Source of the DNA: Microbacterium pumilum
Lineage (GTDB): Bacteria; Actinomycetota; Actinomycetes; Actinomycetales; Microbacteriaceae
DNA: 64,000 bases
NCBI RefSeq assembly: GCF_039530225.1
Contig: NZ_BAAAOH010000001.1
Span: 1,488,001-1,552,000 of the forward strand
Direction of reading: 5' to 3'
The translations under genes were made by a program, and so were the position numbers. A model generated the notes under the pieces. The model saw only the letters and a program-made list of their open reading frames with translations, did not search any database and was not told the DNA's origin. Below, one piece after another: positions 16,891 through 25,267 of the stretch (within the stretch, counting starts at the first letter, position 1; each line of letters begins with the position of its first letter).

Positions 16891-17425
16891 CCACGACGCG
16901 ATCGTCCGAGAGGCGTCCCGCCACGACGAAGCCCTCATCGAGGAACGCTGGAAGCACCCCCGTGAAGCGGTTGCGAGTGGCGCCGGGTGCCGCAACGTCG
17001 ATGGGGTAGGCCTCGATCGGCACGTTGCGGGCGCGACCCCATTCGGCGGCGAATCGGATGAGTGCGCGCATCACCCCGCTGCCTTGAGCGCTGCGCGCGA
17101 TGAAGAAGCACGGCAGCGACCATGCGTCATCCGGGGTGAACTCGAACGCCGAGAAGCGCGCCCCGAGCCACGTGAGCTCCGCGCGCGGGGTCAGGCGGGC
17201 CCAGCCGACCGGCCGCCCGTCCTGATACGCGAGCAGTCCCGCCCGGTCGCTGCCCGCCTGCGACTGGAGGTCGTGCCGATTCTCGGCCCGGTCGCGGTGG
17301 TGATAGCCGGCGCCGAGCAGCCAGTACTGACACCAGCATCCGTTGTCGGCTCCGGCTCGCCCGAACAGCGTCTCGAGGTCCGTCCAGCGGTCGGCGTCCA
17401 CGTGTTCGATCTGGATCTCAGTCAC
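16862..17425 (-). CDS. GNAT-family N-acetyltransferase
   Basis: 187 aa from the GTG at 17423-17425, which follows a GGGGGTAG stretch; an earlier ATG (17467) is in frame but lacks a clear ribosome site. The GNAT core is VGWARLTPRAELTWLG, then FFIARSAQGSGVMRALI, where the acetyl-CoA loop R-x-x-G-x-G/A appears as RSAQGSG, and VPIEAYPIDV. The N-terminal Cys-Trp-Cys (GCWCQYW) is common in a subgroup of actinobacterial GNATs. The acceptor is unknown. Tail-to-tail overlap of 29 nt with the SDR gene. Confidence 0.8.
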   Translation of the reverse strand: MTEIQIEHVDADRWTDLETLFGRAGADNGCWCQYWLLGAGYHHRDRAENRHDLQSQAGSDRAGLLAYQDGRPVGWARLTPRAELTWLGARFSAFEFTPDDAWSLPCFFIARSAQGSGVMRALIRFAAEWGRARNVPIEAYPIDVAAPGATRNRFTGVLPAFLDEGFVVAGRLSDDRVVVTTGEVARL

Positions 17426-17470
17426 GCTACCCCCGATCGGGAGCGCTCGCAGCCTCCGATTCAGCACACG

Positions 17471-18295
17471 CTAGACACCGCGTCCGACGTCCGCAATGTC
17501 GTCGCGCCGCCGACTCGCAATCGGCAAAGCCACAGAGCGGACCGCCTGCCGGCCCGAGGCGGTGACTGCGGCACGGTGCCGGACGAACAGCCAGACCACG
17601 TCGCGCCCGAACGACTCGATGAGCAGGCCCAGCGCGATCAGCACCACCAGGTCGTCCACCCACCGGGGCGCCAGCCCCGAGGCGGCGAGGGCCAGCGCGA
17701 CACCGGCGATGGCGGCGACGACCTTGCGCCAGTACCGGAACGGCACCGTCGCCTGCAGCCAGGGAAGGAGCCATCCTGCGACGGCCAGTGCGTATCGCAT
17801 CAGCCCGATCAAGAGCACCCACCATCCCAGCTCCTGCGCGACGTAAGCGCTCAGGGCGAAGATGAGGAACGCATCGACCTCCATGTCGAATCGCCCGCCC
17901 AGCTCGGTGATGGTGTCGGTGCGACGGGCGATCCAGCCGTCGACGGCATCGAGGGCGAGGGCCGGGACCGTCAAACCGATCAGCAGCGGAACCGCGATCG
18001 GCGCGGTGAAGGATGTCGCGACCAGCGCCGTGACGATACCGACCAGTGTCGATCTCGTCGCCGTCGCGATGTTCGCCGGACCGAAGCGCACAGTTCGGTG
18101 GCGGCGCAACCCCCTCGCCAACAGCACATTCGACACGACAAGGTAGAGAAGTCCGGCGATCCATCCCGCCGCGGACAGCGCACCGAACCAGTTGACCAGG
18201 GCGAGGCCGGCAACGCCGCCGACGAACGACCACAGTGGAGCGAGGTGAACCTTTTGCACAGTGAGATCCGTTCTCCCCTCATGGGTACCACTCAT
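17471..18295 (-). CDS. CDP-alcohol phosphatidyltransferase-family membrane protein
   Basis: 274 aa from ATG 18295; another ATG ten codons upstream is possible but would approach the divergent gene. Six or seven hydrophobic segments. The complete family signature DxxDGxxAR...GxxxDxxxD is seen as DAVDGWIARR then GGRFDMEVD (residues about 118-143). These enzymes move a phospho-alcohol from a CDP-activated lipid or alcohol. It diverges from the seven-gene pterin/glycosyl operon with only 47 nt between starts. In some actinobacteria I recall such a gene inside similar clusters, so it may belong to the same envelope pathway; this is inference. Confidence 0.82.
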   Translation of the reverse strand: MSGTHEGRTDLTVQKVHLAPLWSFVGGVAGLALVNWFGALSAAGWIAGLLYLVVSNVLLARGLRRHRTVRFGPANIATATRSTLVGIVTALVATSFTAPIAVPLLIGLTVPALALDAVDGWIARRTDTITELGGRFDMEVDAFLIFALSAYVAQELGWWVLLIGLMRYALAVAGWLLPWLQATVPFRYWRKVVAAIAGVALALAASGLAPRWVDDLVVLIALGLLIESFGRDVVWLFVRHRAAVTASGRQAVRSVALPIASRRRDDIADVGRGV

Positions 18296-18342
18296 GACAC
18301 GTACGGCGCGGGCCGAAAGGTTCAATCGCGGAGCGCGAAGAA

Positions 18343-19320
18343 GTGACGACCGCGACCGCGTTCTGGGTGGAGGCGCCGAACCGGGGCGCTCTCCGGTCGG
18401 AAGAGGTCGGCGCTCCAGGGCCCGGGGAGGTCCTGGTGAGGACGGTTTACACGGGCATCAGCCGCGGCACCGAGTCCACCGTCTTCCGCGGCGAGGTGCC
18501 TGTCGGCGAACATGAGCGGATGCGGGCGCCGTTCCAGTCGGGCGACTTCCCCGGACCGGTCAAGTACGGGTATCTGAACGTCGGCGTCGTCGAGGACGGT
18601 GCGTCGCAGTTCCGCGGTCGTTCGGTCTTCACGCTGTTCCCCCACCAATCCGTGTTCGTCGTCCCCGAGTCGGCGGTCGCCCTGGTGCCGGAGGGCGTTC
18701 CCGCACGCCGCGCAGTGCTGGCGGGCGCGGTCGAGACAGCGGTCAACGTGCTGTGGGATGCCGCGCCCCTCCTGGGCGACCGCATCACGATCGTCGGGGC
18801 CGGCATGATCGGCTGCGCAGTCGCGCGGCTCGCGCGCGGCATCCCGGGCGTCGACGTCAATCTCGTGGACGTCGACCGATCCAAGGAGACGGTGTGCGCA
18901 GCGCTCGGCGTCGAGTACGCGCATCCGGAAGACGCACCCCTCGAGCGAGACCTCGTCGTTGACGCCAGCGGATCGGAGGCCGGACTGCAGTTCGCCCTGC
19001 AGGCCGCGGTCACCGAAGGCGACGTCGTCGTGGCGAGCTGGTTCGGCGATCGCGGCGTCCGCCTCCACCTCGGCGAGGACTTCCACTCGCGGCGGCTGAC
19101 GATCCGCTCCAGCCAGGTCGGCATGATCGCCCCGCGCCGCCGCGCGACCCGCACCACCGGCGACCGCCTGGCCCTCGCGCTGCGACTGCTGCGCGACGCG
19201 GCTTTCGACGCCCTGCTCACCGACAACTCGTCGTGGCGCGAGCTGCCCGATGTCATGGCAGCCGTCGCTGCCGGATCGCCGGGACTCTGCCACACGATCG
19301 ACTGGAGGGACTCCGAGTGA
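18343..19320 (+). CDS. MDR-family dehydrogenase resembling BchC, first gene of the pterin/glycosyl operon
   Basis: 325 aa, GTG start after GAAGAAG. The medium-chain dehydrogenase fold is visible: an N-terminal domain with [16 protein letters not shown], where zinc-dependent relatives carry a catalytic Cys, and a Rossmann domain with [19 protein letters not shown]. The catalytic zinc ligands of alcohol dehydrogenases are not seen, and GISRGTE resembles BchC-type enzymes, so it is probably a zinc-free oxidoreductase despite the family label. It opens a run of genes joined by 4-nt overlaps, the next being a PTPS homologue. The substrate is unknown. Confidence 0.82.
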   Translation: MTTATAFWVEAPNRGALRSEEVGAPGPGEVLVRTVYTGISRGTESTVFRGEVPVGEHERMRAPFQSGDFPGPVKYGYLNVGVVEDGASQFRGRSVFTLFPHQSVFVVPESAVALVPEGVPARRAVLAGAVETAVNVLWDAAPLLGDRITIVGAGMIGCAVARLARGIPGVDVNLVDVDRSKETVCAALGVEYAHPEDAPLERDLVVDASGSEAGLQFALQAAVTEGDVVVASWFGDRGVRLHLGEDFHSRRLTIRSSQVGMIAPRRRATRTTGDRLALALRLLRDAAFDALLTDNSSWRELPDVMAAVAAGSPGLCHTIDWRDSE

Positions 19321-19718
19321 CCTACTCCGTCACGGTCCGCGACCACATCATGATCGCCCACAGCTTCGCCGGCGAGGTCTTCGGTCCCGCGCAGCGACTG
19401 CACGGCGCGACCTTCGTGGTCGACGCGAGCTTTCGCGCTGCCACGCTCGACGACGACGGAGTCGTGGTCGACATCGGTCGCGCGTCGGACGCGCTTCACG
19501 ACATCCTGTCGATGCTGACGTATCGCAACCTCGACGACGAGCCGGAATTCCGCGGAGTCAATACGACGACCGAGCGACTGTGCAGCGTGATCGCCGACCG
19601 ACTCGTCGCGGCCGTTCGCGAAGGCCGACTGGGCGCGAACGGCGGGCGACTCACCTCGATCGGCGTCACGCTCCACGAATCCCACATCGCGTGGGCGTCG
19701 TACGAGGTGACGCTGTGA
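19317..19718 (+). CDS. 6-pyruvoyl-tetrahydropterin synthase/QueD homologue with altered active site
   Basis: 133 aa; its GTG overlaps the previous TGA by 4 nt. The T-fold pattern is clear: [20 protein letters not shown] then [13 protein letters not shown]. In QueD and PTPS the second part reads C-x3-H-G-H. Here the Cys position is Ala25 and HGH is His29-Gly-Ala31, so the usual catalytic Cys and one of the three zinc His are gone; His15 and His29 remain. I recall the same LHGATF form in other actinobacterial copies of this cluster, so it is probably a family trait and not damage. The reaction may differ from normal pterin synthesis. Confidence 0.8.
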   Translation: MTYSVTVRDHIMIAHSFAGEVFGPAQRLHGATFVVDASFRAATLDDDGVVVDIGRASDALHDILSMLTYRNLDDEPEFRGVNTTTERLCSVIADRLVAAVREGRLGANGGRLTSIGVTLHESHIAWASYEVTL

Positions 19719-20758
19719 CCGATGCCGAGCTGCGCGCGGTGAGCTTCATCGTGCCGAGCGGCTTCGACGACCCGCAGCGGGCGAGCGGCGGAAACGTGTA
19801 CGACCGACGCGTGAGCGACGGCCTCTCGCGCCTCGGATGGACGGTGCGGATGTCGCAGGTGCACGTCGATGACCCTTCGACCGTTCACTCCGTCCTCTCG
19901 CAGGTATCGGATGGTGAGCTCGTGCTCATCGACGGCCTGATTGCCGGAAGGGCACCTGCGGCGGTCGAGATCGCGAGTCTGCGGCTGCCGGTCGTCGTGC
20001 TCGCCCACATGGCCAGCGGAGCGTTCGAGGATGCGGACCCCGCGCTCATCGAGGGTGAGCGCCGTTCGCTGCGCTCTGCGCGGCAGGTCATCGCGACCAG
20101 CGACTGGACCCGATCGGAGCTCGTGCGCCGGAGAGTCGTTGCCGCCGACCGGATCATCGTTGCGACGCCGGGCGCCGATGACGCGCCGATGTCGACCGGC
20201 ACGTCTGCCGGGGGCGCGCTGCTGTGCGTGGGGGTCGTCGCTCCGCACAAGGGGCAGGACACGCTCGTCGAGGCGCTCGCGACCCTCTGCCCAGACCACG
20301 AGTGGACCTGCACGATCGCGGGTTCGCTCGACACCCGGCCGGACTTCGCCGAGCAGGTCGAGCGGCTGGCGACCATGTCGGGCATCCGCGACCGGGTGAC
20401 GATGCCGGGCGTGCTGGCTGCGGACGAACTCGACCGGGCGTACCGCGGCGCCGACCTGCTCGTAGCGCCATCGCGCTCCGAGAGCTACGGCATGGTCATC
20501 GCCGACGCGCTGCGACGCGGCATCCCCGTCGTGGCGAGCGACGTGGGGGGAATCCCGCAGACAGTGGCATCGAGCCGGGCGGCGATCCTGGTGCCGCCGA
20601 ATCAGCCGAAGGCGCTCAGCGATGCCCTCCGGCGATGGATGGTCGACCCCGCGCTCCGCGCGAGACTCGCCGCGGACGCCCGGCGGGCCGGTTCGCACTT
20701 GCCGCGGTGGAGCGACACCGTCGCCCGGATCGCCCAGGCGCTCGCGGGTGTGCGATGA
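19715..20758 (+). CDS. GT4-type glycosyltransferase
   Basis: 347 aa, GTG start overlapping the previous stop by 4 nt. GT-B fold: the first domain has [20 protein letters not shown], the second [20 protein letters not shown], and the donor-binding [20 protein letters not shown] with the conserved E-x7-E region of GT4 (residues about 250-262), then [16 protein letters not shown]. It would move a nucleotide-sugar residue to an unknown acceptor; in this operon the acceptor may be a pterin-like or lipid molecule. No membrane segment, so it acts in the cytoplasm. Confidence 0.85.
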   Translation: MTDAELRAVSFIVPSGFDDPQRASGGNVYDRRVSDGLSRLGWTVRMSQVHVDDPSTVHSVLSQVSDGELVLIDGLIAGRAPAAVEIASLRLPVVVLAHMASGAFEDADPALIEGERRSLRSARQVIATSDWTRSELVRRRVVAADRIIVATPGADDAPMSTGTSAGGALLCVGVVAPHKGQDTLVEALATLCPDHEWTCTIAGSLDTRPDFAEQVERLATMSGIRDRVTMPGVLAADELDRAYRGADLLVAPSRSESYGMVIADALRRGIPVVASDVGGIPQTVASSRAAILVPPNQPKALSDALRRWMVDPALRARLAADARRAGSHLPRWSDTVARIAQALAGVR

Positions 20759-21372
20759 ATGACGAAGACGTTCAGGGCGTGCTCACCCGCGTGGCGGATG
20801 AGCTCGCTGAGTCGACCACCCGCGACCGAGGTGTCGCCAGGGGCGTCACGGATGCCGTCGCCAGCCGCCGCGCCGACGGATGCGCCGTCGCACCGGGATC
20901 GACGGCGTCCCGTGCCATCGACGGAGTCACCCGCGACGAGGCGGAGGCTCTGGTGCGTGCGACCGTCGCCGCGGGAACCGAGGCCCGCTTCACCGCGAGC
21001 CGTGGCCCCGGCGTGACATTCGAGCCCGTCGATCCTGGCGATCGCGTGTTCGAATCGTCCTTCAACGACCATCAGCGCCGGATCGTCGGAGATCAGCGGC
21101 TCTTCGGACCCGACGCCGTCGCCGCCGTGATCGATCTCTTCCACGCCGCGGGCTGGTCGGTGCGCGTCACCGACCAGCAGCGGGTGCTCGACGCGTCCGA
21201 TCGTCGCCGCGCTGCCGACTGGCTGCAAGACCGGGTCGGCGCCGCGGTCGCGCAGCGCCCGGCACTGCGCGAATGGGCGGACGAGTACCTGCGCACCCGC
21301 AGCGCACAACTGGCCGATGGCAGCCTGCGCATCGTCGTGCATGACGCGGACATCCTTGCGTGGTCGCCATGA
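20755..21372 (+). CDS. Short operon protein, likely C-terminal remnant of a SAM methyltransferase
   Basis: 205 aa; ATGA overlaps at both ends keep it in the coupled operon. The first 65 residues are of low sequence character (charged, many Thr/Asp/Arg). From about residue 90 the protein has FEPVDPGDRVFESSFNDHQR and LFGPDAVAAVIDLF, then WLQDRVGAAVAQRPALREWA and IVVHDADILAWSP. From memory these match the C-terminal half of the class I methyltransferase found at this place in related clusters. The Gly-rich SAM motif and the rest of that N-terminal half are absent. It is either a truncated, non-methylating protein or a separate small family; I cannot decide. Confidence 0.5.
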   Translation: MNDEDVQGVLTRVADELAESTTRDRGVARGVTDAVASRRADGCAVAPGSTASRAIDGVTRDEAEALVRATVAAGTEARFTASRGPGVTFEPVDPGDRVFESSFNDHQRRIVGDQRLFGPDAVAAVIDLFHAAGWSVRVTDQQRVLDASDRRRAADWLQDRVGAAVAQRPALREWADEYLRTRSAQLADGSLRIVVHDADILAWSP

Positions 21373-22349
21373 CGACCGCCCTGCGCCCTCATGCTGTCGG
21401 GGAGATGCTCGCCACGCCCCGCTTCCGCGGCTATGCACGCGCCGCCATCGGGGTCGTGATCCTGGTGGCCATCGTGCTGCACGCCGGCGGTGAGCCGTTC
21501 GCTCGCGGGCTCGCCTCGGTCTCGATCGCCGCGGTGGGAGCGGCGCTGGTCCTCGCAGCCGTGTCCACCGCCGCCGCAGCATGGCGCTGGCGGATGCTCG
21601 CAGGCGGCCTCGGCCTGACGCTGAGCTGGCCGCAGGCGGTGTCTGGGTACTATCGGTCGCAGTTCTTGAACACCGTCCTACCCGGGGGAGTCGTCGGAGA
21701 CGTGCACCGTGCGGTGGCTCACGGTCGCAGCGTGAACCAGGTCGGACAGGCTTCCCGCGCCGTCGTCGCCGAGCGCTCCGCCGGCCAGGTCGTGCAGCTC
21801 GTGCTCGCGGCGGTGGTGCTGGTGTCGCTGGGAATGTCGGCCTACGCTCCCGCTGTGGGCATCGTCGCACTCGTGGTGGCTGTCATGTGCGCCGTAGGGT
21901 TCGTCGCGGCGGCCGCGAGCACGCGTGTGCGCGTGGCGGTCCGACGCGAACTCGCGGCCCTGCGAACCGCGTTCGCGTCGGGGAGCACTGTGGTGAAGGT
22001 CATCGCGGCGTCGCTGATCGTCGTGGCAGGGCATGTCGCGACGTTCGTGGTCGCGTGCCTGGCCGTCGGGGTCGACGCTCCGACCGAGCGGCTCGTGGCC
22101 CTGGCGCTGATCGCGGTGCTGGCCGCATCGATTCCCCTCAACATCGGCGGATGGGGCCCGCGAGAGGGCGCCGCAGCGTGGGCGTTCACCGCCGGCGGTC
22201 TCGGCGCCGCGACCGGAATCGCCGCCTCGACGGCATTCGGGGTGCTCGCGATGATCGCGGTCACTCCCGGTGCCGTCGTGGTCGCAGCATCCGCCCTTCG
22301 CCGTCGACGTGACAGCCAGGCCGTGCAGAGTCGGATGGTGGCGTCGTGA
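21369..22349 (+). CDS. Flippase-like membrane protein (LPG synthase TM/UPF0104 family)
   Basis: 326 aa; the ATG overlaps the preceding stop. Seven or eight membrane segments. The two marks of the family are present: SQFLNTVLPGGVVGDVHRA (residues about 98-116) and IPLNIGGWGPREGAAAW (about 256-272). The family contains the membrane part of lysyl-phosphatidylglycerol synthase and archaeal AglD-like proteins and is thought to flip lipid-linked molecules. In this operon it could move a glycosylated product across the membrane. No catalytic domain is attached. Confidence 0.8.
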   Translation: MTTALRPHAVGEMLATPRFRGYARAAIGVVILVAIVLHAGGEPFARGLASVSIAAVGAALVLAAVSTAAAAWRWRMLAGGLGLTLSWPQAVSGYYRSQFLNTVLPGGVVGDVHRAVAHGRSVNQVGQASRAVVAERSAGQVVQLVLAAVVLVSLGMSAYAPAVGIVALVVAVMCAVGFVAAAASTRVRVAVRRELAALRTAFASGSTVVKVIAASLIVVAGHVATFVVACLAVGVDAPTERLVALALIAVLAASIPLNIGGWGPREGAAAWAFTAGGLGAATGIAASTAFGVLAMIAVTPGAVVVAASALRRRRDSQAVQSRMVAS

Positions 22350-23080
22350 ACCGCCCGTACGTCACTCTCAGCTGTGCGATGTCGCTCGACGGATTCCTCG
22401 ACAGCGCAACGCCGCGGCACCTCGCCATGTCGAACCCGGCCGACTTCGATCGCGTCGATCAGCTGCGCGCCGAGAGCGACGCCATCATGGTCGGCGCTTC
22501 CACGGTGCGTCGCGACGATCCGAGGCTGCTGGTGCGAAGCGAGGAGCGACGCCTCCTGCGCCGTGCCGCGGGCAAGCCCTACTCGCCGACGAAGGTGACA
22601 GTGACCGGCAGCGGTGACCTGCCACCGCAATCGTCCTTCTTCACCGAGGGGGATGTCGACAAGCTCGTGTACTGCCCGGATGCCGCAGCCCCGGGTATCG
22701 CCCGTACTCTCGGTCGCAGCGCCACCGTGGTCGGGCTGGGGAATGGCTGCGTGACGATGGCGGATGTCGTCAGCGACCTCGCCGAGCGTGGCGTGGGCCG
22801 GCTGATGGTCGAGGGCGGCGGCAGACTCCACACCCAGTTCCTGACCGAAGACCTGGTCGACGAGCTGCAGCTCGTGGTCGCGCCCTTCTTCGTCGGCGAG
22901 TCCCGGGCGCCGCGATTCGTCGAGGCCGGGCATTTCCCGTGGACCGCCTCTCGACGCGCGACCCTCGCGGAGACGCGGCAGATCGGGGACGTCGTCCTGC
23001 TGCGATACGCCCTGTCGGACCGGTGCAAGGACGCGGTGCGAGGGGCAGACGCGACTCGGGGCCTGCCCGCGCGCTCGTGA
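22346..23080 (+). CDS. RibD C-terminal/dihydrofolate-reductase-like reductase
   Basis: 244 aa, GTG start in a GTGA overlap. The RibD_C fold is recognised by VTLSCAMSLDGFLD at the start, IMVGASTVRRDDPRLLVRS (NADPH-binding turn) and RLMVEGGGRLHTQFLTEDLV. Relatives reduce the ribosyl-amino-pyrimidine of flavin biosynthesis or similar N-glycosidic substrates. Sitting with a PTPS homologue, it suggests a pteridine- or pyrimidine-derived intermediate, but no GTP cyclohydrolase gene is nearby to supply one. The last 20 residues are rich in Arg/Ala and probably unstructured. Confidence 0.82.
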   Translation: MNRPYVTLSCAMSLDGFLDSATPRHLAMSNPADFDRVDQLRAESDAIMVGASTVRRDDPRLLVRSEERRLLRRAAGKPYSPTKVTVTGSGDLPPQSSFFTEGDVDKLVYCPDAAAPGIARTLGRSATVVGLGNGCVTMADVVSDLAERGVGRLMVEGGGRLHTQFLTEDLVDELQLVVAPFFVGESRAPRFVEAGHFPWTASRRATLAETRQIGDVVLLRYALSDRCKDAVRGADATRGLPARS

Positions 23081-23090
23081 GGGACAGAGC

Positions 23091-24728
23091 GTGAACGGCG
23101 ATTTCGGCACTGAGCGAAACCGCGGGCGCGGATCGAGCGTGGCCACGGTCGGTGCGTTCGCCGCACTGGTCGTCGCGCCGCTCATCGCGGGCGCACTCGC
23201 CCTCGGCACACCCGCGGCGCTGATGAGTCTTCCGGCGGAGTCGATCGCCGTCGTGCTGATCCTGATCGCGATCCCCGCGGGCTGGATCCGCTGGGCCGTC
23301 GCGGGTGCGTTCGGAGTCGTCGTGGTCGTGGCCACCGTCGTCGCGGCGCTCGATCTGGGGTTCGAGGCGACCGTCGACCGTGCCTTCAGCCTTGCCGAGG
23401 ACGGTCCCGCGCTCGTGAGCGCGTTCGGGGTCGTCGGCGACGCCACCGGCACAGGCAACGCCATCCTGATCGTCGCTCTGATCGTTGCGCTGCTGGTCGC
23501 GGCGGCGATCGCGCTCGCACGCGCGGCGCTCCGGGCAGAGCGCGTGACGGTGAGGTCTGGGCGCACCGGTCGCATCGCGGCGACCGTCATCACCGCGACG
23601 TGGATCGTGTGCGCACTCGTCGGGGTGCAGCTGCTGCCCGGTGTGCCGTTCGCCGCGGCAGATGCGACGGCGACGCTTGCCGCCACCACGTCGCAGACGG
23701 TCGTGAGCCTGCAGGAGCAGCGCGACTTCGAGCGTGCCGTGCAGACCGATCGGTTCGGCGACGGCCCGACCGACGGGTTGCTGAGCGCGCTCAAGGGCAA
23801 GGATGTCGTCATCGCCTTCATCGAGAGCTACGGCAGGGTCGCAGTCCAGGAGTCCGCGTTCTCGGCGGGCGTCGATCGGACCCTTCGACAGGGTGGTGCG
23901 CAGCTCGCCGAGGACGGGTACTCGGCCCAGAGCGCCTTCCTCACGTCGCCCACGTTCGGTGGCGTGAGCTGGCTGGCGCATTCCACGCTGCAGAGCGGGG
24001 TCTGGATCGCGTCGCAGCAGAACTACAACCGGCTCTTCGCCCGTGACCGCTTGACCCTCACTCGCGCGTTCAAAGACGCCGGATGGCGCACCGTCTCGGT
24101 GGTGCCGTCGAACAGCGAGCCGTGGGTCGAGGGGAAGCACTTCTACGGCTACGACGCCATGGTCAATTCCCTCAACATGGGCTACCGGGGTCCGGCGTTC
24201 AGCTACGCCCGCGTCCCCGACCAGTACACGTGGCAGCACTTCTACGATGAAGAGCTCTCCGACCCGCATGCCCCGGTCATGGCCGAGATCGATTTCGTGT
24301 CGTCGCACACGCCCTGGACTCCGGTTCCGTCACTCGTCCCGTGGCCGGAGATCGGCGACGGCTCGGTCTTCGACGCGCAGCCCGCGCAGGGGCTGGCCCC
24401 GGTCGACGTGTGGCCCGACCCGGAGCGCGTCCAGGAGGTCTACGGGCAGTCGGTGCAGTACACGCTGGGTGCGATGTTCTCGTTCCTCCATACGTACGAC
24501 CAGCCGGATCTCGTGCTCATCGTGCTCGGAGACCACCAGCCGGCGAGAATCGTCAGCGGACCCGACGCCGACCACGACGTGCCCATCTCGATCATCTCGA
24601 AGGATCCCGCGGTGTTCGACGAGATCGCTTCATGGGGATGGGGGACGGGTGTGCTCCCGGCCCCGGACGCGCCGGTGTGGCGGATGGACCGGTTCCGCGA
24701 TCGATTCCTTGACGCCTTCAGCCCGTGA
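23091..24728 (+). CDS. Membrane-anchored alkaline-phosphatase/sulfatase-superfamily protein
   Basis: 545 aa, GTG start 10 nt after the previous gene. Four or five N-terminal membrane segments (residues about 12-190) are followed by an outside domain. In it, DVVIAFIESYGRVAVQESAF sits where LTA-synthase-like and sulfatase-like enzymes begin, SPTFGGVSWLAHSTLQSG is the likely nucleophile region, IDFVSSHTPW follows, and LIVLGDHQPARIV carries the metal-binding Asp-His. It may transfer a phospho-alcohol or cleave a phosphate or sulfate ester on the outer face. It is the last gene of the operon. Confidence 0.78.
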   Translation: MNGDFGTERNRGRGSSVATVGAFAALVVAPLIAGALALGTPAALMSLPAESIAVVLILIAIPAGWIRWAVAGAFGVVVVVATVVAALDLGFEATVDRAFSLAEDGPALVSAFGVVGDATGTGNAILIVALIVALLVAAAIALARAALRAERVTVRSGRTGRIAATVITATWIVCALVGVQLLPGVPFAAADATATLAATTSQTVVSLQEQRDFERAVQTDRFGDGPTDGLLSALKGKDVVIAFIESYGRVAVQESAFSAGVDRTLRQGGAQLAEDGYSAQSAFLTSPTFGGVSWLAHSTLQSGVWIASQQNYNRLFARDRLTLTRAFKDAGWRTVSVVPSNSEPWVEGKHFYGYDAMVNSLNMGYRGPAFSYARVPDQYTWQHFYDEELSDPHAPVMAEIDFVSSHTPWTPVPSLVPWPEIGDGSVFDAQPAQGLAPVDVWPDPERVQEVYGQSVQYTLGAMFSFLHTYDQPDLVLIVLGDHQPARIVSGPDADHDVPISIISKDPAVFDEIASWGWGTGVLPAPDAPVWRMDRFRDRFLDAFSP

Positions 24729-24749
24729 GATGCGGTCACTTGCCGGGTA

Positions 24750-25148
24750 TCAGGCGTCGCGCGCCGGGAATCCCGCGACGGCCTCGATCTCGACGAGGGC
24801 GCCCGGTCGCGCCGGAGTGACGGACAGCACCGAGACGGCAGTGCGGCGGTTGCCCCACACCGCACCCGTTGCCGCGTATGCCTCGGTGGGGTCGACTCCC
24901 GTGGCGAGGAAGATCGTCAGCTTCGCCACGTATTCGGGGGAGGTGCCGGCTGATGCGAGAACGGCGAGCAGGTTGCGCAGCGCCTGCTCGGTCTGGGCCG
25001 CGAGGCCTTCGAGCAATTCGCCATCCGTGTCGACACCGTCCTGGCCGCCGACGTACAGGGTGGGTCCGGCGGGGATGATCATCCCCTGTGCGAACGCAGG
25101 ACTGTGGAACAGCTCCGGGGGATCGACCGGGATCAGTTCGTTGCTCAT
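24750..25148 (-). CDS. RidA/YjgF-family protein
   Basis: 132 aa, the standard size of the trimeric RidA family. Family marks: GPTLYVGGQDGVDTDGELLE, TEQALRNLLAVLASAG and ALVEIEAVAGFPA at the end, where relatives have the conserved E(I/V)EA. The Arg that binds the substrate carboxylate in true RidA (usually before the final strand, here NRRTAVSVL) may be present. True RidA hydrolyses reactive enamine/imine intermediates; subgroup members have other roles. Convergent with the sulfatase-like gene and divergent from an FAD oxidoreductase gene. Confidence 0.85.
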   Translation of the reverse strand: MSNELIPVDPPELFHSPAFAQGMIIPAGPTLYVGGQDGVDTDGELLEGLAAQTEQALRNLLAVLASAGTSPEYVAKLTIFLATGVDPTEAYAATGAVWGNRRTAVSVLSVTPARPGALVEIEAVAGFPARDA

Positions 25149-25267
25149 CTTCGCGTTCCTTCCGTTCGTTCTTCCAGTGTCGCGCCGACCACCGACACAG
25201 CGGCGGCGACGGGTTGCCGCTAGATTCGGCCCAGGGCGCCGGCCGGGCAGCGGGAGGTGGAATCCGG

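Noticed and set aside
16553..18346. 597-codon plus-strand frame opposite the acetyltransferase and CDP-alcohol transferase genes
   Set aside because: Composition is Arg/Pro/Gln-rich without domains, while the minus strand shows a GNAT core and the full DxxDGxxAR signature.
18343..19320. Zinc-dependent alcohol dehydrogenase
   Set aside because: The catalytic Cys and His ligands are not seen; GISRGTE points to the BchC-like zinc-free group.
21842..23821. 659-codon minus-strand frame across the flippase, reductase and sulfatase-like genes
   Set aside because: Ser/Ala/Thr/Arg-rich composition and position against three recognised, translationally coupled genes mark it as a by-product of base composition.
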